64,000 nt of DNA from Hyphomonadaceae bacterium UKL13-1 (GTDB taxonomy: Bacteria > Pseudomonadota > Alphaproteobacteria > Caulobacterales > Aquidulcibacteraceae): positions 248,001 to 312,000 of the forward strand of contig CP012156.1 in assembly GCA_001602435.1 (NCBI GenBank), read 5' to 3'. Shown here piece by piece: positions 45,583 through 54,714 of this stretch (position 1 is the first letter of the stretch; every line of letters starts with the position of its first letter). The notes under the pieces were generated by a model. The model saw nothing but the letters and a program-made list of their open reading frames with translations, was not told the origin of the DNA and searched no databases. A program made the translations under genes and the position numbers.

Positions 45583-46564
45583 GAAAGAATGGGCTTACTT
45601 GGGCGCGAGGGATGAAGCCTTTTTCCCTTGGAAGCGGTTTTGGTGATCCTTCCGGCCCACCAAACCGCTAACTCAATTGTTCTTGCGACCTCTGGGTAGT
45701 CAAGTGTCCGTTTTCTCTGAAAACGGATCGCTTAGCGACGCAGCAAAGCTGCGCACTTGACGACCCAGATGTCGCGGGCAAGCTCGATGATCTATTTTGG
45801 TGGAACATAGGTTGCACCAAAATAGATCCAGATCGGCAGCGTTAATTCGCCCCGCAACACCCTGCGGCTAAGGCGCGCTCCCCTCTCCCTTTGGGAGAGG
45901 GGACGGGGGTGAGGGCTTACACGCGCAATAATTGAGGGCTGATGTCTAGTCTAAATCCCTCAATACAATAAGGTTTTGTGCCACTAAGCCCTCACCCCCG
46001 ACCCGTCGACCTACAGGTCGACCCCAGTGGGAGAGGGGAGCGCATAGATAAAAACTTATCCCCCACCCATCAAACCCCGCATAACTTAAGGCCATCTCCG
46101 ACGAGAGGGCGTTGTTGCTGCAGCGGCGACACCGGTTGGGGATTGGTAAGCGGGATTAATCGAGGTTGAAGTGGCGACCTTGTGTTTCATTGGGATTAGC
46201 TGTCCTGATGCCCGGTGTGCTTGAGCCCGACTGCCGTGTGAAGCCCTTGGTCAAGAACTTAGGCGATGCCTTTGAGACGCCTTGGGGAAGCCTTATGTAT
46301 TTTTAGGAGCGCAAGCTTTTAGAATGAGGCCTTTACGAACTAGGCGGGGGAAATTTGAACCACCCGTGGCGTCATGAACCACCTAAGCACACAGAACTTT
46401 TCAGCCGGGGCGCACGGTTTGCGTCGTATTCCGGGCCAGTCCGTTAATCTGGCCCACCTCATTTGGCGCACACCACGCGCCCCGGCCCCTCTGCTTCGTT
46501 CCGAAGCACAAGCCGAAACCCCGGAGGCTTTCCTCGCGGGGCTATTGGCGGGTGCGAAGCCCCT
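45583..46564. repeat. 982-base repeat-rich non-coding region
   Basis: No gene is supported. Structures from left to right: a nested element 45699-45762 in which GTCAAGTG/CACTTGAC arms enclose two hairpins (TCCGTTTT/AAAACGGA and CGCAGC/GCTGCG); a perfect 14-base inverted repeat GATCTATTTTGGTG (45789-45802) / CACCAAAATAGATC (45815-45828); and two copies of a C/G-rich repeat in opposite orientation, 45875-45919 and 45985-46043, sharing GCGCTCCCCTCTCCC and CGGGGGTGAGGGCTTA but differing in the middle. From 46060 to 46560 there is nothing I can interpret. Confidence 0.75.
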
Positions 46565-47920
46565 TCAGTTCGCGATTGTCCGGGACTGGGCCAGCTGGCG
46601 GTACCACTGATAGCTGGCCTTTGGCGTGCGCTTCTGGCTTTCGTAATCCACATGCACCAAGCCAAATCGCTTGGAATAGCCATGCCCCCATTCAAAATTA
46701 TCAAGGAGTGACCAAACCAGATAGCCTCGTACATCATAGCCATCGTCAATCGCGCGCGCGATTTGGCTGAGATAGCCTGTTAGCAAGCCAATCCGGTCAT
46801 GGTCGAGCACGTCGCCAGTGGCGGTCATTTCATCGGGGAAGGCACCGCCATTTTCGGTGATATAGATGGGCAGCGCGGCATATTGCTCATAAACGCGGGC
46901 AATCACTTCATAAATGCCCTCTGGCCGGATTTCCCACCCCATCAAGGTCACGGGCGTTCCAGCTGGCGGGGGTACAAAGCCCATGCCGCCGCCCGCAGTC
47001 GCGCCATCGGCAGACACGCTGGCAGGCTTTGCCGCAATTTTTGAGCGCGTATAGTGATTGATACCGAGGAAATCCAAATCTGCCTTCAGGCGGTCCATGT
47101 CGCCGTCGCGAATGAACGGGGTGACCATGGCCCCGATCTCATCAGGGTATGTCCCCTTGAAGATCGGATCTAGGAAGGCGCGGTTCATGATGGCATCGGC
47201 TAACGCGCTGGCGGCCATATCTTCTGGGCTTGTCGAGGCGGGCTGCACGCCATTGATCGAGAGTACGGTGCCGACCTTTGCGCCTGGGGCCAGACGGCGC
47301 ACGAGGCGAACGCCGTCTGCGGTTGCCAGGCTGACATGGTGCACGGCGGCGCCATAAGCAGCGGGGTCCTTAAGGCCGGGGGCATGTTGGCCCAATAGAT
47401 AGCCGAGCGAGGTGAATATCGTCGGCTCGTTAAACAGGCACCAATCGGTGACGCGGTCCTTCAAGTGATTGGTGACAAGCTGAACCAATTCTAGAAACCA
47501 ATCCACCGATGCACGGTTGGCCCAGCCGCCTTGGTCTTGTAAAACTTGAGAATAATCCCAGTGATAAAAGCAGACCCAAGGCTCTAAGCCGCGCGCGATG
47601 CACGCATCCACCAGCCGATCATAGAAGGCCAGCCCGGCTTCATTCACCCGTCCAACACCATCGGGCAAAACGCGCGCCCAATTGATCGAGAAGCGATAGG
47701 CCGTCATGCTGGCCGCTTGGGCTAGATCGAGATCTTCTTCAAAGCGGTGGTAGTGATCACAAGCAATATCGCCCGTATCGCCCTGATGGATTTTACCGGG
47801 TGTATGGGAATAACGGTCCCAAATGCCTTCCCCGCGACCATCGGTTTGGGCGGCACCCTCAATTTGATAAGCGGCGGTTGAAGCGCCAAAGACGAAACTT
47901 TCGGGAAAGCGAATAGGCAT
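46565..47920 (-). CDS. GH1 beta-glucosidase
   Basis: A 451-residue glycosidase. Family 1 landmarks: FVFGASTAAYQIEGA at the N-terminus, acid/base Glu in CLFNEP (Cys-Leu-Phe replaces the more usual T-x-NEP lead), NHYTRS, nucleophile Glu in YITENGGAF and the end WSLLDNFEWGHGYSKRFGL. No signal peptide, so it is cytoplasmic and cleaves imported beta-glycosides. It starts four bases after the GPH symporter stop and ends the sulfatase-symporter-glycosidase operon. Confidence 0.94.
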   Translation of the reverse strand: MPIRFPESFVFGASTAAYQIEGAAQTDGRGEGIWDRYSHTPGKIHQGDTGDIACDHYHRFEEDLDLAQAASMTAYRFSINWARVLPDGVGRVNEAGLAFYDRLVDACIARGLEPWVCFYHWDYSQVLQDQGGWANRASVDWFLELVQLVTNHLKDRVTDWCLFNEPTIFTSLGYLLGQHAPGLKDPAAYGAAVHHVSLATADGVRLVRRLAPGAKVGTVLSINGVQPASTSPEDMAASALADAIMNRAFLDPIFKGTYPDEIGAMVTPFIRDGDMDRLKADLDFLGINHYTRSKIAAKPASVSADGATAGGGMGFVPPPAGTPVTLMGWEIRPEGIYEVIARVYEQYAALPIYITENGGAFPDEMTATGDVLDHDRIGLLTGYLSQIARAIDDGYDVRGYLVWSLLDNFEWGHGYSKRFGLVHVDYESQKRTPKASYQWYRQLAQSRTIAN

Positions 47921-47923
47921 CGA

Positions 47924-49342
47924 TTAATGACCTTGAAGTGGGTTGGTAGGGGTGTTGCGCGCGGCGATCTGCTGCCGCAATTCGGCATGGCGCTTGGCGT
48001 CGATTGGGTATTTCCAAAGGAGTGCCATGGAGGCCAAAACGCCAAGAAGTGGAATGAGCGACATCATGGCGGTGATGCCATCAAGCGTTTGGACGGATTG
48101 TGCTTGGTTGGCTTTATAGCCGACCCCGTCCAACATCAGTCCAAGCAAAAGGGCATTGACCCCAAGGGCGGCCTTTTGCGCAAAACTGGCAAAGCCAAAC
48201 ACTTTGGCCTCATGGCGCACGCCATGATGGGCTTCGCCCCATTCAACCGTGTCGGGCAACATCGACCAAAACAACACACCAAATGACGACCCGCCGACTG
48301 AAATCACCATGATGATCGCCATAACGACGCCGACGTCTTTGGATGGATTGAAATAAAACGCCAGATAACCCAATGCCGAGATCACGCTACCCATCATCCA
48401 AGCCGCGCGCTTTGAGGTCTTAGAAGCGATGAACACCCAGACGGGCACCAAGACCAGCATGGCAAGTGCCGGTGTAACCAAGGCCAGCGTAGCCGATTCC
48501 GGGGCTTCTAGAACATATTTGAAATAATAGAGGACATTCTTAGAAAACATGGTCACCGCGATGGATACCGCGATGATCACCAAAAACACCCGCACCAAGG
48601 GGCCATTTTGAGCAAATTGGGAGAAGAAGGCACCCACGTCGTTCCACATGGGCTCTGGCGTCGGTGCGGCTTCGGTCTCCTCAGGCTCGCGCATGACCGA
48701 GACAACAAAGGCGAAGATCAAGACCGCCAGAATGCCTGCCGCCATGGCCGCCAAAACATAGCCACGCCCTTCATCGCCTTGACCGAATTTCTTCACGACC
48801 AAGGGCGTCAACATAGCCACCGTCAGCACGCCGGATGCGGCACCCATCATGCGGAAGCCTGCAAGCTGCGAGCGCTCATTGGCGTCAGATGACAAGCGGG
48901 CTTGCAAGGAGGAGAATGGAATACTCGCCACCGTATAGGCGGTGCGCAATAAGCAATGGGTGAAGGCGATCCAGATCACCAACGCAATGCCGGTAAAGCC
49001 CGGGTTCCAAAAGGCCAAGGCATAACTAATCGCCAAAGGTATGGCGCCCATCGCAACCCAAGGCCGATACCGGCCCCACTTCGTCCGAGTCCTATCGGCG
49101 ATGATCCCCATGACGGGATCGGTGACGGCATCCCAAGCCAGCGCGATGGCATAGACAAGGCCTGCAATGGTCGGGCTCACACCAAAAACATCGGTGTAAA
49201 CATACATCAAGAACAAGCCGGTTCCCGACCACACAAGGTTGAAGGCAAAGTCTCCCGCGCCAAAGCCAAATTTGGCAAGCAAGGGTAGGCGCGCGTCTGG
49301 TGTTGCGGCAGGTTGCCCGCTGGGGGTGCTCTGTTCAGCCAT
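47924..49342 (-). CDS. GPH-family sugar:cation symporter
   Basis: A 472-residue membrane protein with about twelve helices and the MelB-type features of the glycoside-pentoside-hexuronide family: KFGFGAGDFAFNLVWSGTGLF, the Asp-containing DAVTDPVMGIIADRTRTKWGRYRPW loop split across helices, and a central VLFWSMLPDTVEWGE. It should import a glycoside, probably after sulfate removal in the periplasm by the sulfatase encoded just upstream, for cleavage by the GH1 enzyme. Confidence 0.92.
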   Translation of the reverse strand: MAEQSTPSGQPAATPDARLPLLAKFGFGAGDFAFNLVWSGTGLFLMYVYTDVFGVSPTIAGLVYAIALAWDAVTDPVMGIIADRTRTKWGRYRPWVAMGAIPLAISYALAFWNPGFTGIALVIWIAFTHCLLRTAYTVASIPFSSLQARLSSDANERSQLAGFRMMGAASGVLTVAMLTPLVVKKFGQGDEGRGYVLAAMAAGILAVLIFAFVVSVMREPEETEAAPTPEPMWNDVGAFFSQFAQNGPLVRVFLVIIAVSIAVTMFSKNVLYYFKYVLEAPESATLALVTPALAMLVLVPVWVFIASKTSKRAAWMMGSVISALGYLAFYFNPSKDVGVVMAIIMVISVGGSSFGVLFWSMLPDTVEWGEAHHGVRHEAKVFGFASFAQKAALGVNALLLGLMLDGVGYKANQAQSVQTLDGITAMMSLIPLLGVLASMALLWKYPIDAKRHAELRQQIAARNTPTNPLQGH

Positions 49343-49347
49343 CGGAT

Positions 49348-50745
49348 TTAGGGAGCCTTTTTGAGGGGGCGAGTTTCGTTGGGCAATTGGATCGGCCCAT
49401 CGGCTTGCGGGGAAGTTCTTTGCTGTGTGATCGCGCCAAATTCCGCCCTGGCTGCGTCAATCATCGCCTTGAGCCGATCGACGATTTCTGGGAAGCGGTC
49501 GGCCAAGCTGACGGTTTCGCCGCGGTCGTTCTTCATGTTGAACAAGAGGCGGTAATTGAACTGGTCCAACGGCGCGTCAAAATTTAGGTAGTAAGCGCGA
49601 ACCACCATGCGCCAGTCTTGCGTGCGAACCGCGGCAATATTGGCATTGGAGAAGAAGTAGAGCTTGTCATGGGGCGTTACTGCCCCGCGCTTGGACAGGA
49701 TTGGCCAAATGTTCTGACCATCAATCACGCGATCGGTTGGGACTTTCGCACCAGCGAGCGCTGCCAAGGTGGGCAACAGATCAATATTCATCGACATCTG
49801 GTCTGAGACGGTCCCGCTTGGAATCTTGCCGGGCCAGCGGGCAATGAAGGGCACACCGTAAGCACCCTCATAGGTGCTGCCTTTGCGATCCCGGAGTGGC
49901 CCACTGGAGCCTTCCCACCAAGGTCCATTGTCACTGGTGAAGATCACCAAAGTATCTTGATCTTTGCCCGCGGCCTTAAGTGCTTTGAGAATTTCGCCCG
50001 TGGTCCAATCCATTTCTTCGACAAAGTCACCATAAAGGCCCTGCTGGGACTTGCCCCGAAAAGCCGGGCCGGGCCGCAGTGGAACATGAGGCGCTATATG
50101 GGCGACATAGAGGAAGAAGGGCTTGTCGGAAGGTGAGTTGATCACCCCTTTGGCCTCTTCAACCAGCCGTTCGGCAAAGGTCTCTTGAACCAAGGGTTCT
50201 TCAAGGATCGTCATGTCGCGATAGAGCGGCAGCGGGTTCATATCGTTGGACCACGGCACGCCCCAGAAGGATTGAAAGCCATGCCGTGTTGGCCAAGCAC
50301 TGGCCACCGATCCTAAATGCCACTTGCCCAGCATGGCTGTGCGATAACCGGCATCGACCAAAAGTTCTGGCAAAGTCACTTCGCTTTCGGGCAGGCCATA
50401 GGTTGAATGCGGGTAGATTACCCCTACCGCCAAGCCAGAGCGGGCAGCATAGCGACCGGTCAATAGGCCGGCCCGCGACGGCGTACAGACATTGGCGCTG
50501 GCAAAGAACCTTGTCAGACGTCCGCCTTCACGCGCCATTCTGTCGAGGTTCGGGGTCCGGATCGTGCGCCCGCCAAAACTGCCGAGGTCACCAAAGCCCA
50601 AATCATCGGCTAGGATCACAATGATATTGGGTTGTTTCTGGGCCTTGCTGCTGGCTTGTTGGGCCAGTGCAATCTTCGGGTTCAAGCTCGCGACCGTCAA
50701 GGCGACACACATGATCAGGGCAGCCTTGAGATTGCTGATCTTCAT
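49348..50745 (-). CDS. periplasmic type I sulfatase
   Basis: A 465-residue sulfatase with signal peptide (ALIMCVALTVASLNPKIALAQ). The active-site motif CTPSRAGLLTGR puts the Cys to be turned into formylglycine at residue 87; metal ligands appear in ILADDLGFGDLG, and TSDNGPWWEG holds the later Asp-Asn pair. The ATG at 50743-50745 follows GGGGGGAAC. It is the first gene of the operon with the symporter and GH1 enzyme, pointing to a sulfated glycoside. A degenerate TetR-type operator lies about 60 bases upstream. Confidence 0.93.
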   Translation of the reverse strand: MKISNLKAALIMCVALTVASLNPKIALAQQASSKAQKQPNIIVILADDLGFGDLGSFGGRTIRTPNLDRMAREGGRLTRFFASANVCTPSRAGLLTGRYAARSGLAVGVIYPHSTYGLPESEVTLPELLVDAGYRTAMLGKWHLGSVASAWPTRHGFQSFWGVPWSNDMNPLPLYRDMTILEEPLVQETFAERLVEEAKGVINSPSDKPFFLYVAHIAPHVPLRPGPAFRGKSQQGLYGDFVEEMDWTTGEILKALKAAGKDQDTLVIFTSDNGPWWEGSSGPLRDRKGSTYEGAYGVPFIARWPGKIPSGTVSDQMSMNIDLLPTLAALAGAKVPTDRVIDGQNIWPILSKRGAVTPHDKLYFFSNANIAAVRTQDWRMVVRAYYLNFDAPLDQFNYRLLFNMKNDRGETVSLADRFPEIVDRLKAMIDAARAEFGAITQQRTSPQADGPIQLPNETRPLKKAP

Positions 50746-50807
50746 AAAATGTTCCCCCCGCTCGGCGCTTGTCCATTTTGGATCTGCCTTCTCCCTTGCC
50801 CAAAACG

Positions 50808-50831
50808 AAGAAACAGTCAATGCTGCTTGTA
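50808..50831. promoter_or_regulatory. degenerate TetR-type operator before sulfatase operon
   Basis: AAGAAACAGTCAATGCTGCT plus TTGT-like end matches the palindrome at 51627-51650 at 17 of 24 bases, with the left half almost intact and the centre diverged. It lies in the divergent region between the sulfatase and tetR-type genes, so one protein could control both directions. Confidence 0.5.
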
Positions 50832-50921
50832 AATTTTCAAATCGGGATTGACCGCCTCTCGATCTGTCTTTACCGCACTCGTCTTGTTGCTAATCATCAT
50901 GGATTTTGAAAGTTCCGCGTT

Positions 50922-51578
50922 ATGCTAAATCCAGAAATTGTAGAGAGAAGTGCCGCTGTCCTGCCCGTGAAGCTCGAGGGCTCGTCTACCAATCCAGAGC
51001 GGTCTGCGGCGACGAAAGCCAAATTGATCGCCGCCACAATCGAGGCGCTCCATCGCTATGGCTATGCGGCGACCACCACAATTTTGGTCGCCAAGAACGC
51101 CAATGTCTCGCGCGGTGCGATGCTGCATCATTATCCCAATAAAGTGGCCTTGATCCTCGCCTGTATGAAGGAAACCTATGAGGCCGAAATGGCCTATTAT
51201 CGCCAAGAGCTGTCACCGATAGGCGATCCGGTTGAGCGGATTTTGCGCCTCATGGATGCGGCTTGGGACTGCTTCAAGTCGCCTGCTGGCGTGGCGCGCA
51301 CCGAAATCTGGATGGCGACCCGATCGGACGCAGACCTCGCCGACCAACTTGTGCCACTTTATCGCTCGGAATTTGAGCGTTCAAAGCGGGGAATGCTGCG
51401 CCTGATGAAGGAGGCTGGTATCGTGGATGAAGTCTTTACCTATGACTTTCTGACATTCTCTGTCGCGACATTCCGGGGACTCGCGATGTCAGCAGCGCTA
51501 GGAACGCCGGAGGCCGAAATACGCGCCGCCGTTGATATGGTCAAAGACCGATTGCGCCTCAAAATCTCGCAGCTTTGA
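50922..51578 (+). CDS. TetR-family transcriptional regulator
   Basis: A 218-residue repressor with an N-terminal helix-turn-helix (LIAATIEALHRYGYAATTT, VAKNANVSRGAMLHHYPNKVALI) and an all-helical ligand domain. It is divergent from the sulfatase operon and followed by a TBDR gene whose promoter region carries a 24-base palindrome, so it probably controls sulfated-glycoside uptake and breakdown. The inducer is unknown. Confidence 0.92.
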   Translation: MLNPEIVERSAAVLPVKLEGSSTNPERSAATKAKLIAATIEALHRYGYAATTTILVAKNANVSRGAMLHHYPNKVALILACMKETYEAEMAYYRQELSPIGDPVERILRLMDAAWDCFKSPAGVARTEIWMATRSDADLADQLVPLYRSEFERSKRGMLRLMKEAGIVDEVFTYDFLTFSVATFRGLAMSAALGTPEAEIRAAVDMVKDRLRLKISQL

Positions 51579-51626
51579 TAAGCGAACAACGCCCTAGGCA
51601 AAGATTCTCACTCAGGACCCCTTGGT

Positions 51627-51650
51627 AACAAACAGTCTTGACTGTTTGTT
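51627..51650. promoter_or_regulatory. 24-base palindromic operator before TBDR
   Basis: Perfect 11-base arms AACAAACAGTC and GACTGTTTGTT around a TT spacer. Length and symmetry are typical of TetR-family sites. It lies 49 bases after the tetR-type stop and about 70 bases before the TBDR start; TTGACT within it may serve as a -35 element. Confidence 0.8.
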
Positions 51651-51720
51651 GATGCCGTGAGATTGAAGGATTAATTGAGATCGTGTGGCTGGAAAAGCCA
51701 CCTTTGGGGGAGAGAAACTG

Positions 51721-54027
51721 TTGCGCAATTTTCTTTGCTACGGCGTGAGCGCCTTGGCTCTTTTGGCCATATCGACACCTGTTTTCGCTCAAGCGCCCCC
51801 TAAGGCCCAAGACGATCCAAACCAGGTCGAAGAAATCATCGTGACGGCCCAGCGTCGCAGTGAGCGTCTTCAGAATGTGCCTCTTGCGGTAAGCGCCGTC
51901 AGTGGCGACCAACTGGCCAAGCTGGGTATCAACAACCCTACAGAATTACGCTTTGTTTCGCCGAGCGTGAATTTCGGCAATTCAGCCAACACACGTGGCG
52001 AGGGCTTGGCTGTTCGCGGCGTAGGTACCCAGATTTTTGGCGATGGTGTTGAGCAAAGCGTTGGGGTCGTCGTCGATGGTGTTCCCATGGGCCGAAACGG
52101 CATGGGCATAGCCGACATGCTTGATGTCGATCGGGTTGAAGTGCTGCGCGGCCCACAAGGCATGTTGTTTGGGAAGAATGCTTCCGCGGGTGTGATCTCC
52201 ATCATTACTCGCGCCCCGCGGCTTGGGGAAACGTCGCTCGACGTCCAAGGCTCTTATGCGACGAAGGATGAGATTAAGGCCAGCATGACGGCCAATATTG
52301 CTCTGGGCGAGCAAGCGGCTCTGCGCGTAACTTACGGCACAACAGAACGCGACGGCTATATCTTCAACAAGGTCCGTAACGAATATCTGAACAATCGCGA
52401 CAGCGATACCCTGCGGGTCCGCTTTTTGGCCGATGTCAGCGAAACTGTCCGTGTGCAACTTTCAGCTGATTGGGGCAACTCCAACTCACTATGCTGCAGC
52501 TGGACGGCGCGGTCAGCACCGGCAACAACACCCTTTGGTGCGCTGAATGGGGCCAGTGGTATTGTGCCAAGCCCCACCAATTTAACCAATGCTGCGGGCG
52601 CGACATTCTTTCAAAACCAAGATTATCGCGGCTTGACGAGCCAGGTTGATTGGAACTTGGGTTGGGCCGAACTGACAGCTATTGCTGGCTATCGCTATTG
52701 GTTCGCCATCGACAATAATGATCCAGACATTCTGCCGATCAATATCCTCGACCGAAACACGGGCGATAGCAAGGTTGATCAAACATCGTTTGAAGTGCGC
52801 CTCGCGTCCCCCGCTGGCCAGAACTTTGAATGGACATTGGGGCTATTCTCCTTCGAGATGCTCAATACAGGCGGAAATATACAGGCCGGTACATTGGGCC
52901 TGAATCTCGGACCCGGCGGTACAGTCGGATCGGACCGACGTTCGACTACGATCAACAAGAGCGATGCAATTTTCGGCCAAGCCGCTTACACCCTCTTTGA
53001 CAAGCTGAAGCTCATTGCCGGGGCGCGCTATACCGACGAGACCTTGTCGGTTGATTGGACACAGGTCCAAGCCTCAAACACCATCGGGACTTTCCCGGGC
53101 CGCTTTTATGGCTCAGCATCTGCATCGCGCGGCGAAACAAATCTGTCTTGGCGTCTGACGGCCCAATATAACGTTACAGACGACATTCTGACCTATGTCG
53201 GGGTATCGCGCGGCTATAAGGGGCCGGCCTATGATCAAGGGCTCGTCAATTCGACCGTTGTGTTTGCAGACCCAGAAATCCCAACCAGCTATGAAGCGGG
53301 CTTCCGGTCAAAGCTGTTCAACAAGACAACCATCTTCAACGCGGTGTTGTTCTCAACCGAGTTCAAGGATTTCCAGGCGCAAGTCTTTGACCAAAATGTC
53401 TTCCCATCGCGGTTTACGGTGGCAAATGCTGGCAAGATCGAAACCAAAGGGGCAGAAGTTGAGTTTGTGTCCCGTCCGATGACAGGACTGACACTATCGG
53501 GCAATGCGGCTTGGATTGACGCCACCTATGCCGACTTCAAAAATGTGGCCTGCTACCTCGGCCAAGCCCAATTGCCGTTCGGAACGACGCGAACCTCGCC
53601 GCGCCAATGTATCCGCATCAACAGCGCAACGGGGCCATTTGTGACGGAGGGTACCGGCAATAAGCTGACGAATTCGCCAGAACTCACTTGGAATTTCTCG
53701 GCCAATTACGAACAGCCAATCAGCACAGCGTTGAAAGGCTTTGCCCAGATCAATTATTTTTGGCGCGACGATGTGAGCTTCAGCGCGGCTGGCGATCCCA
53801 GTGCAGTCCAAGAAGCCTATGGCCTATTGGGCGCTCAATTGGGTGTTGCCTCGGCTGACGGCAAGTGGCGGGTTGCCCTGTTTGGGAAAAACTTGGGTGA
53901 TGAGAAGTTCGTCAATAACGTCATCGGCCAACCCGTTTTGGGAGCCACAGGTGTATATTCTCAATTCCCGAGCCCAGATGCAGAGCAAATTGTCGGGATC
54001 TCATTCGAGATGAGTTTTGGAAACTAG
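51721..54027 (+). CDS. TonB-dependent receptor, sulfated-glycoside locus
   Basis: A 768-residue receptor with signal peptide (ALALLAISTPVFAQ), TonB box VEEIIVTAQRR, plug domain (LAVRGVGTQIFGDGVEQSVG, VEVLRGPQGMLFGKNASAG) and a barrel ending ISFEMSFGN. I use the TTG at 51721, which has GGGGGAGAGAAAC before it, like the leader of the TBDR at 12052; a GTG at 51685 is the alternative. The plug belongs to the AQRR..NVPLAVS group, often linked to aromatic, terpenoid or glycoside uptake. A TetR operator precedes it. Confidence 0.92.
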   Translation: MRNFLCYGVSALALLAISTPVFAQAPPKAQDDPNQVEEIIVTAQRRSERLQNVPLAVSAVSGDQLAKLGINNPTELRFVSPSVNFGNSANTRGEGLAVRGVGTQIFGDGVEQSVGVVVDGVPMGRNGMGIADMLDVDRVEVLRGPQGMLFGKNASAGVISIITRAPRLGETSLDVQGSYATKDEIKASMTANIALGEQAALRVTYGTTERDGYIFNKVRNEYLNNRDSDTLRVRFLADVSETVRVQLSADWGNSNSLCCSWTARSAPATTPFGALNGASGIVPSPTNLTNAAGATFFQNQDYRGLTSQVDWNLGWAELTAIAGYRYWFAIDNNDPDILPINILDRNTGDSKVDQTSFEVRLASPAGQNFEWTLGLFSFEMLNTGGNIQAGTLGLNLGPGGTVGSDRRSTTINKSDAIFGQAAYTLFDKLKLIAGARYTDETLSVDWTQVQASNTIGTFPGRFYGSASASRGETNLSWRLTAQYNVTDDILTYVGVSRGYKGPAYDQGLVNSTVVFADPEIPTSYEAGFRSKLFNKTTIFNAVLFSTEFKDFQAQVFDQNVFPSRFTVANAGKIETKGAEVEFVSRPMTGLTLSGNAAWIDATYADFKNVACYLGQAQLPFGTTRTSPRQCIRINSATGPFVTEGTGNKLTNSPELTWNFSANYEQPISTALKGFAQINYFWRDDVSFSAAGDPSAVQEAYGLLGAQLGVASADGKWRVALFGKNLGDEKFVNNVIGQPVLGATGVYSQFPSPDAEQIVGISFEMSFGN

Positions 54028-54064
54028 GCCAAGCGCGATTTGCGACGGAATGCGCGACTCAAAA

Positions 54065-54088
54065 CCCCTCGTCATTCAGGGCGAGGGG
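54065..54088. terminator. hairpin after TBDR
   Basis: CCCCTCG (54065-54071) / CGAGGGG (54082-54088) with a ten-base loop, 38 bases after the TBDR stop and between convergent genes. AAAA precedes it, giving a TTTT run on the minus-strand reading, so it may serve the gamma-glutamylcyclotransferase-like gene as well. Confidence 0.5.
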
Positions 54089-54134
54089 CCAGAGCGCTGT
54101 CATCGCGAAGGGCGTAAACCCTCTAAACGCTATC

Positions 54135-54479
54135 TCACCCCGCCTTGACATAAACCCAAGCTTTACCGCCTGATGCGAGATCAGCCTCGACCCGCTGATA
54201 GTCCGACACTTCATAGAGGTCTGCGGCAGCAAGCTCTTCCGACGTGATCCAGAAGACCATGCCTGAAACCGTGTCTGTGCGGTCAGAACTCGCCACAACG
54301 ATGGGGTGAAAGCGCTCGCCGCTGATCTTCACCACCTCGGGGTCGGTGATCTCTATCAAGGTCTGTTTAAAGCCCAAAAGCGCATCGGCGGCTCCATCAA
54401 GCCTGCGGCCAAAAGTCTCCCGCTGCACCTGCTCAAGCTGCAGCGTGCCATAAGAAAAAAGGCGGATGCTTGCGGTCAC
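54135..54479 (-). CDS. gamma-glutamylcyclotransferase-like (AIG2) protein
   Basis: A 114-residue protein with the AIG2-type start IRLFSYGTLQLEQVQ and the DLYEVSDYQRVEA segment carrying the conserved acidic residue. These small beta-barrel enzymes release 5-oxoproline from gamma-glutamyl compounds, but many bacterial members are uncharacterised. It has no signal peptide and stands alone between the TBDR and a tRNA gene. Confidence 0.85.
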   Translation of the reverse strand: MTASIRLFSYGTLQLEQVQRETFGRRLDGAADALLGFKQTLIEITDPEVVKISGERFHPIVVASSDRTDTVSGMVFWITSEELAAADLYEVSDYQRVEADLASGGKAWVYVKAG

Positions 54480-54566
54480 CTGATGTCTCCACCTTTTTGA
54501 TCGCTAAATGAGTCAAGCGATCATTTGTGGTTTCTGCGCCAAATGGATACATTGTCCAAAGGAAAA

Positions 54567-54643
54567 TGGCGCACCCGACAGGATTCGAACCTGTGACCTT
54601 TGCCTTCGGAGGGCAACACTCTATCCAGCTGAGCTACGGGTGC
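54567..54643 (-). tRNA. tRNA-Arg (anticodon CCG)
   Basis: Minus-strand reading gives a full cloverleaf: acceptor GCACCCG pairing with CGGGTGC, D-arm AGCTCAGCTGGATAGAGT, anticodon stem TTGCC/GGCAA with loop CTCCGAA (anticodon CCG), T-arm with GGTTCGAATCC, and an encoded CCA end (54567-54569). Confidence 0.95.
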
Positions 54644-54714
54644 AGCGCAGATGTGTCGGTAGCCCAGATGGGCTTTGGTTTCAACATCGCTTGGGCAGTC
54701 GGCTTGGGCCGCGT

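Noticed and set aside
45875..46043. Possible CRISPR-like array from repeated C/G-rich blocks
   Set aside because: Only two opposed copies with unequal centres and no regular spacers or cas genes.
46208..46306. 33-codon ORF reading MPGVLEPDCRVKPL in the repeat-rich gap
   Set aside because: Too short to judge; it could be a gene remnant but nothing supports it.
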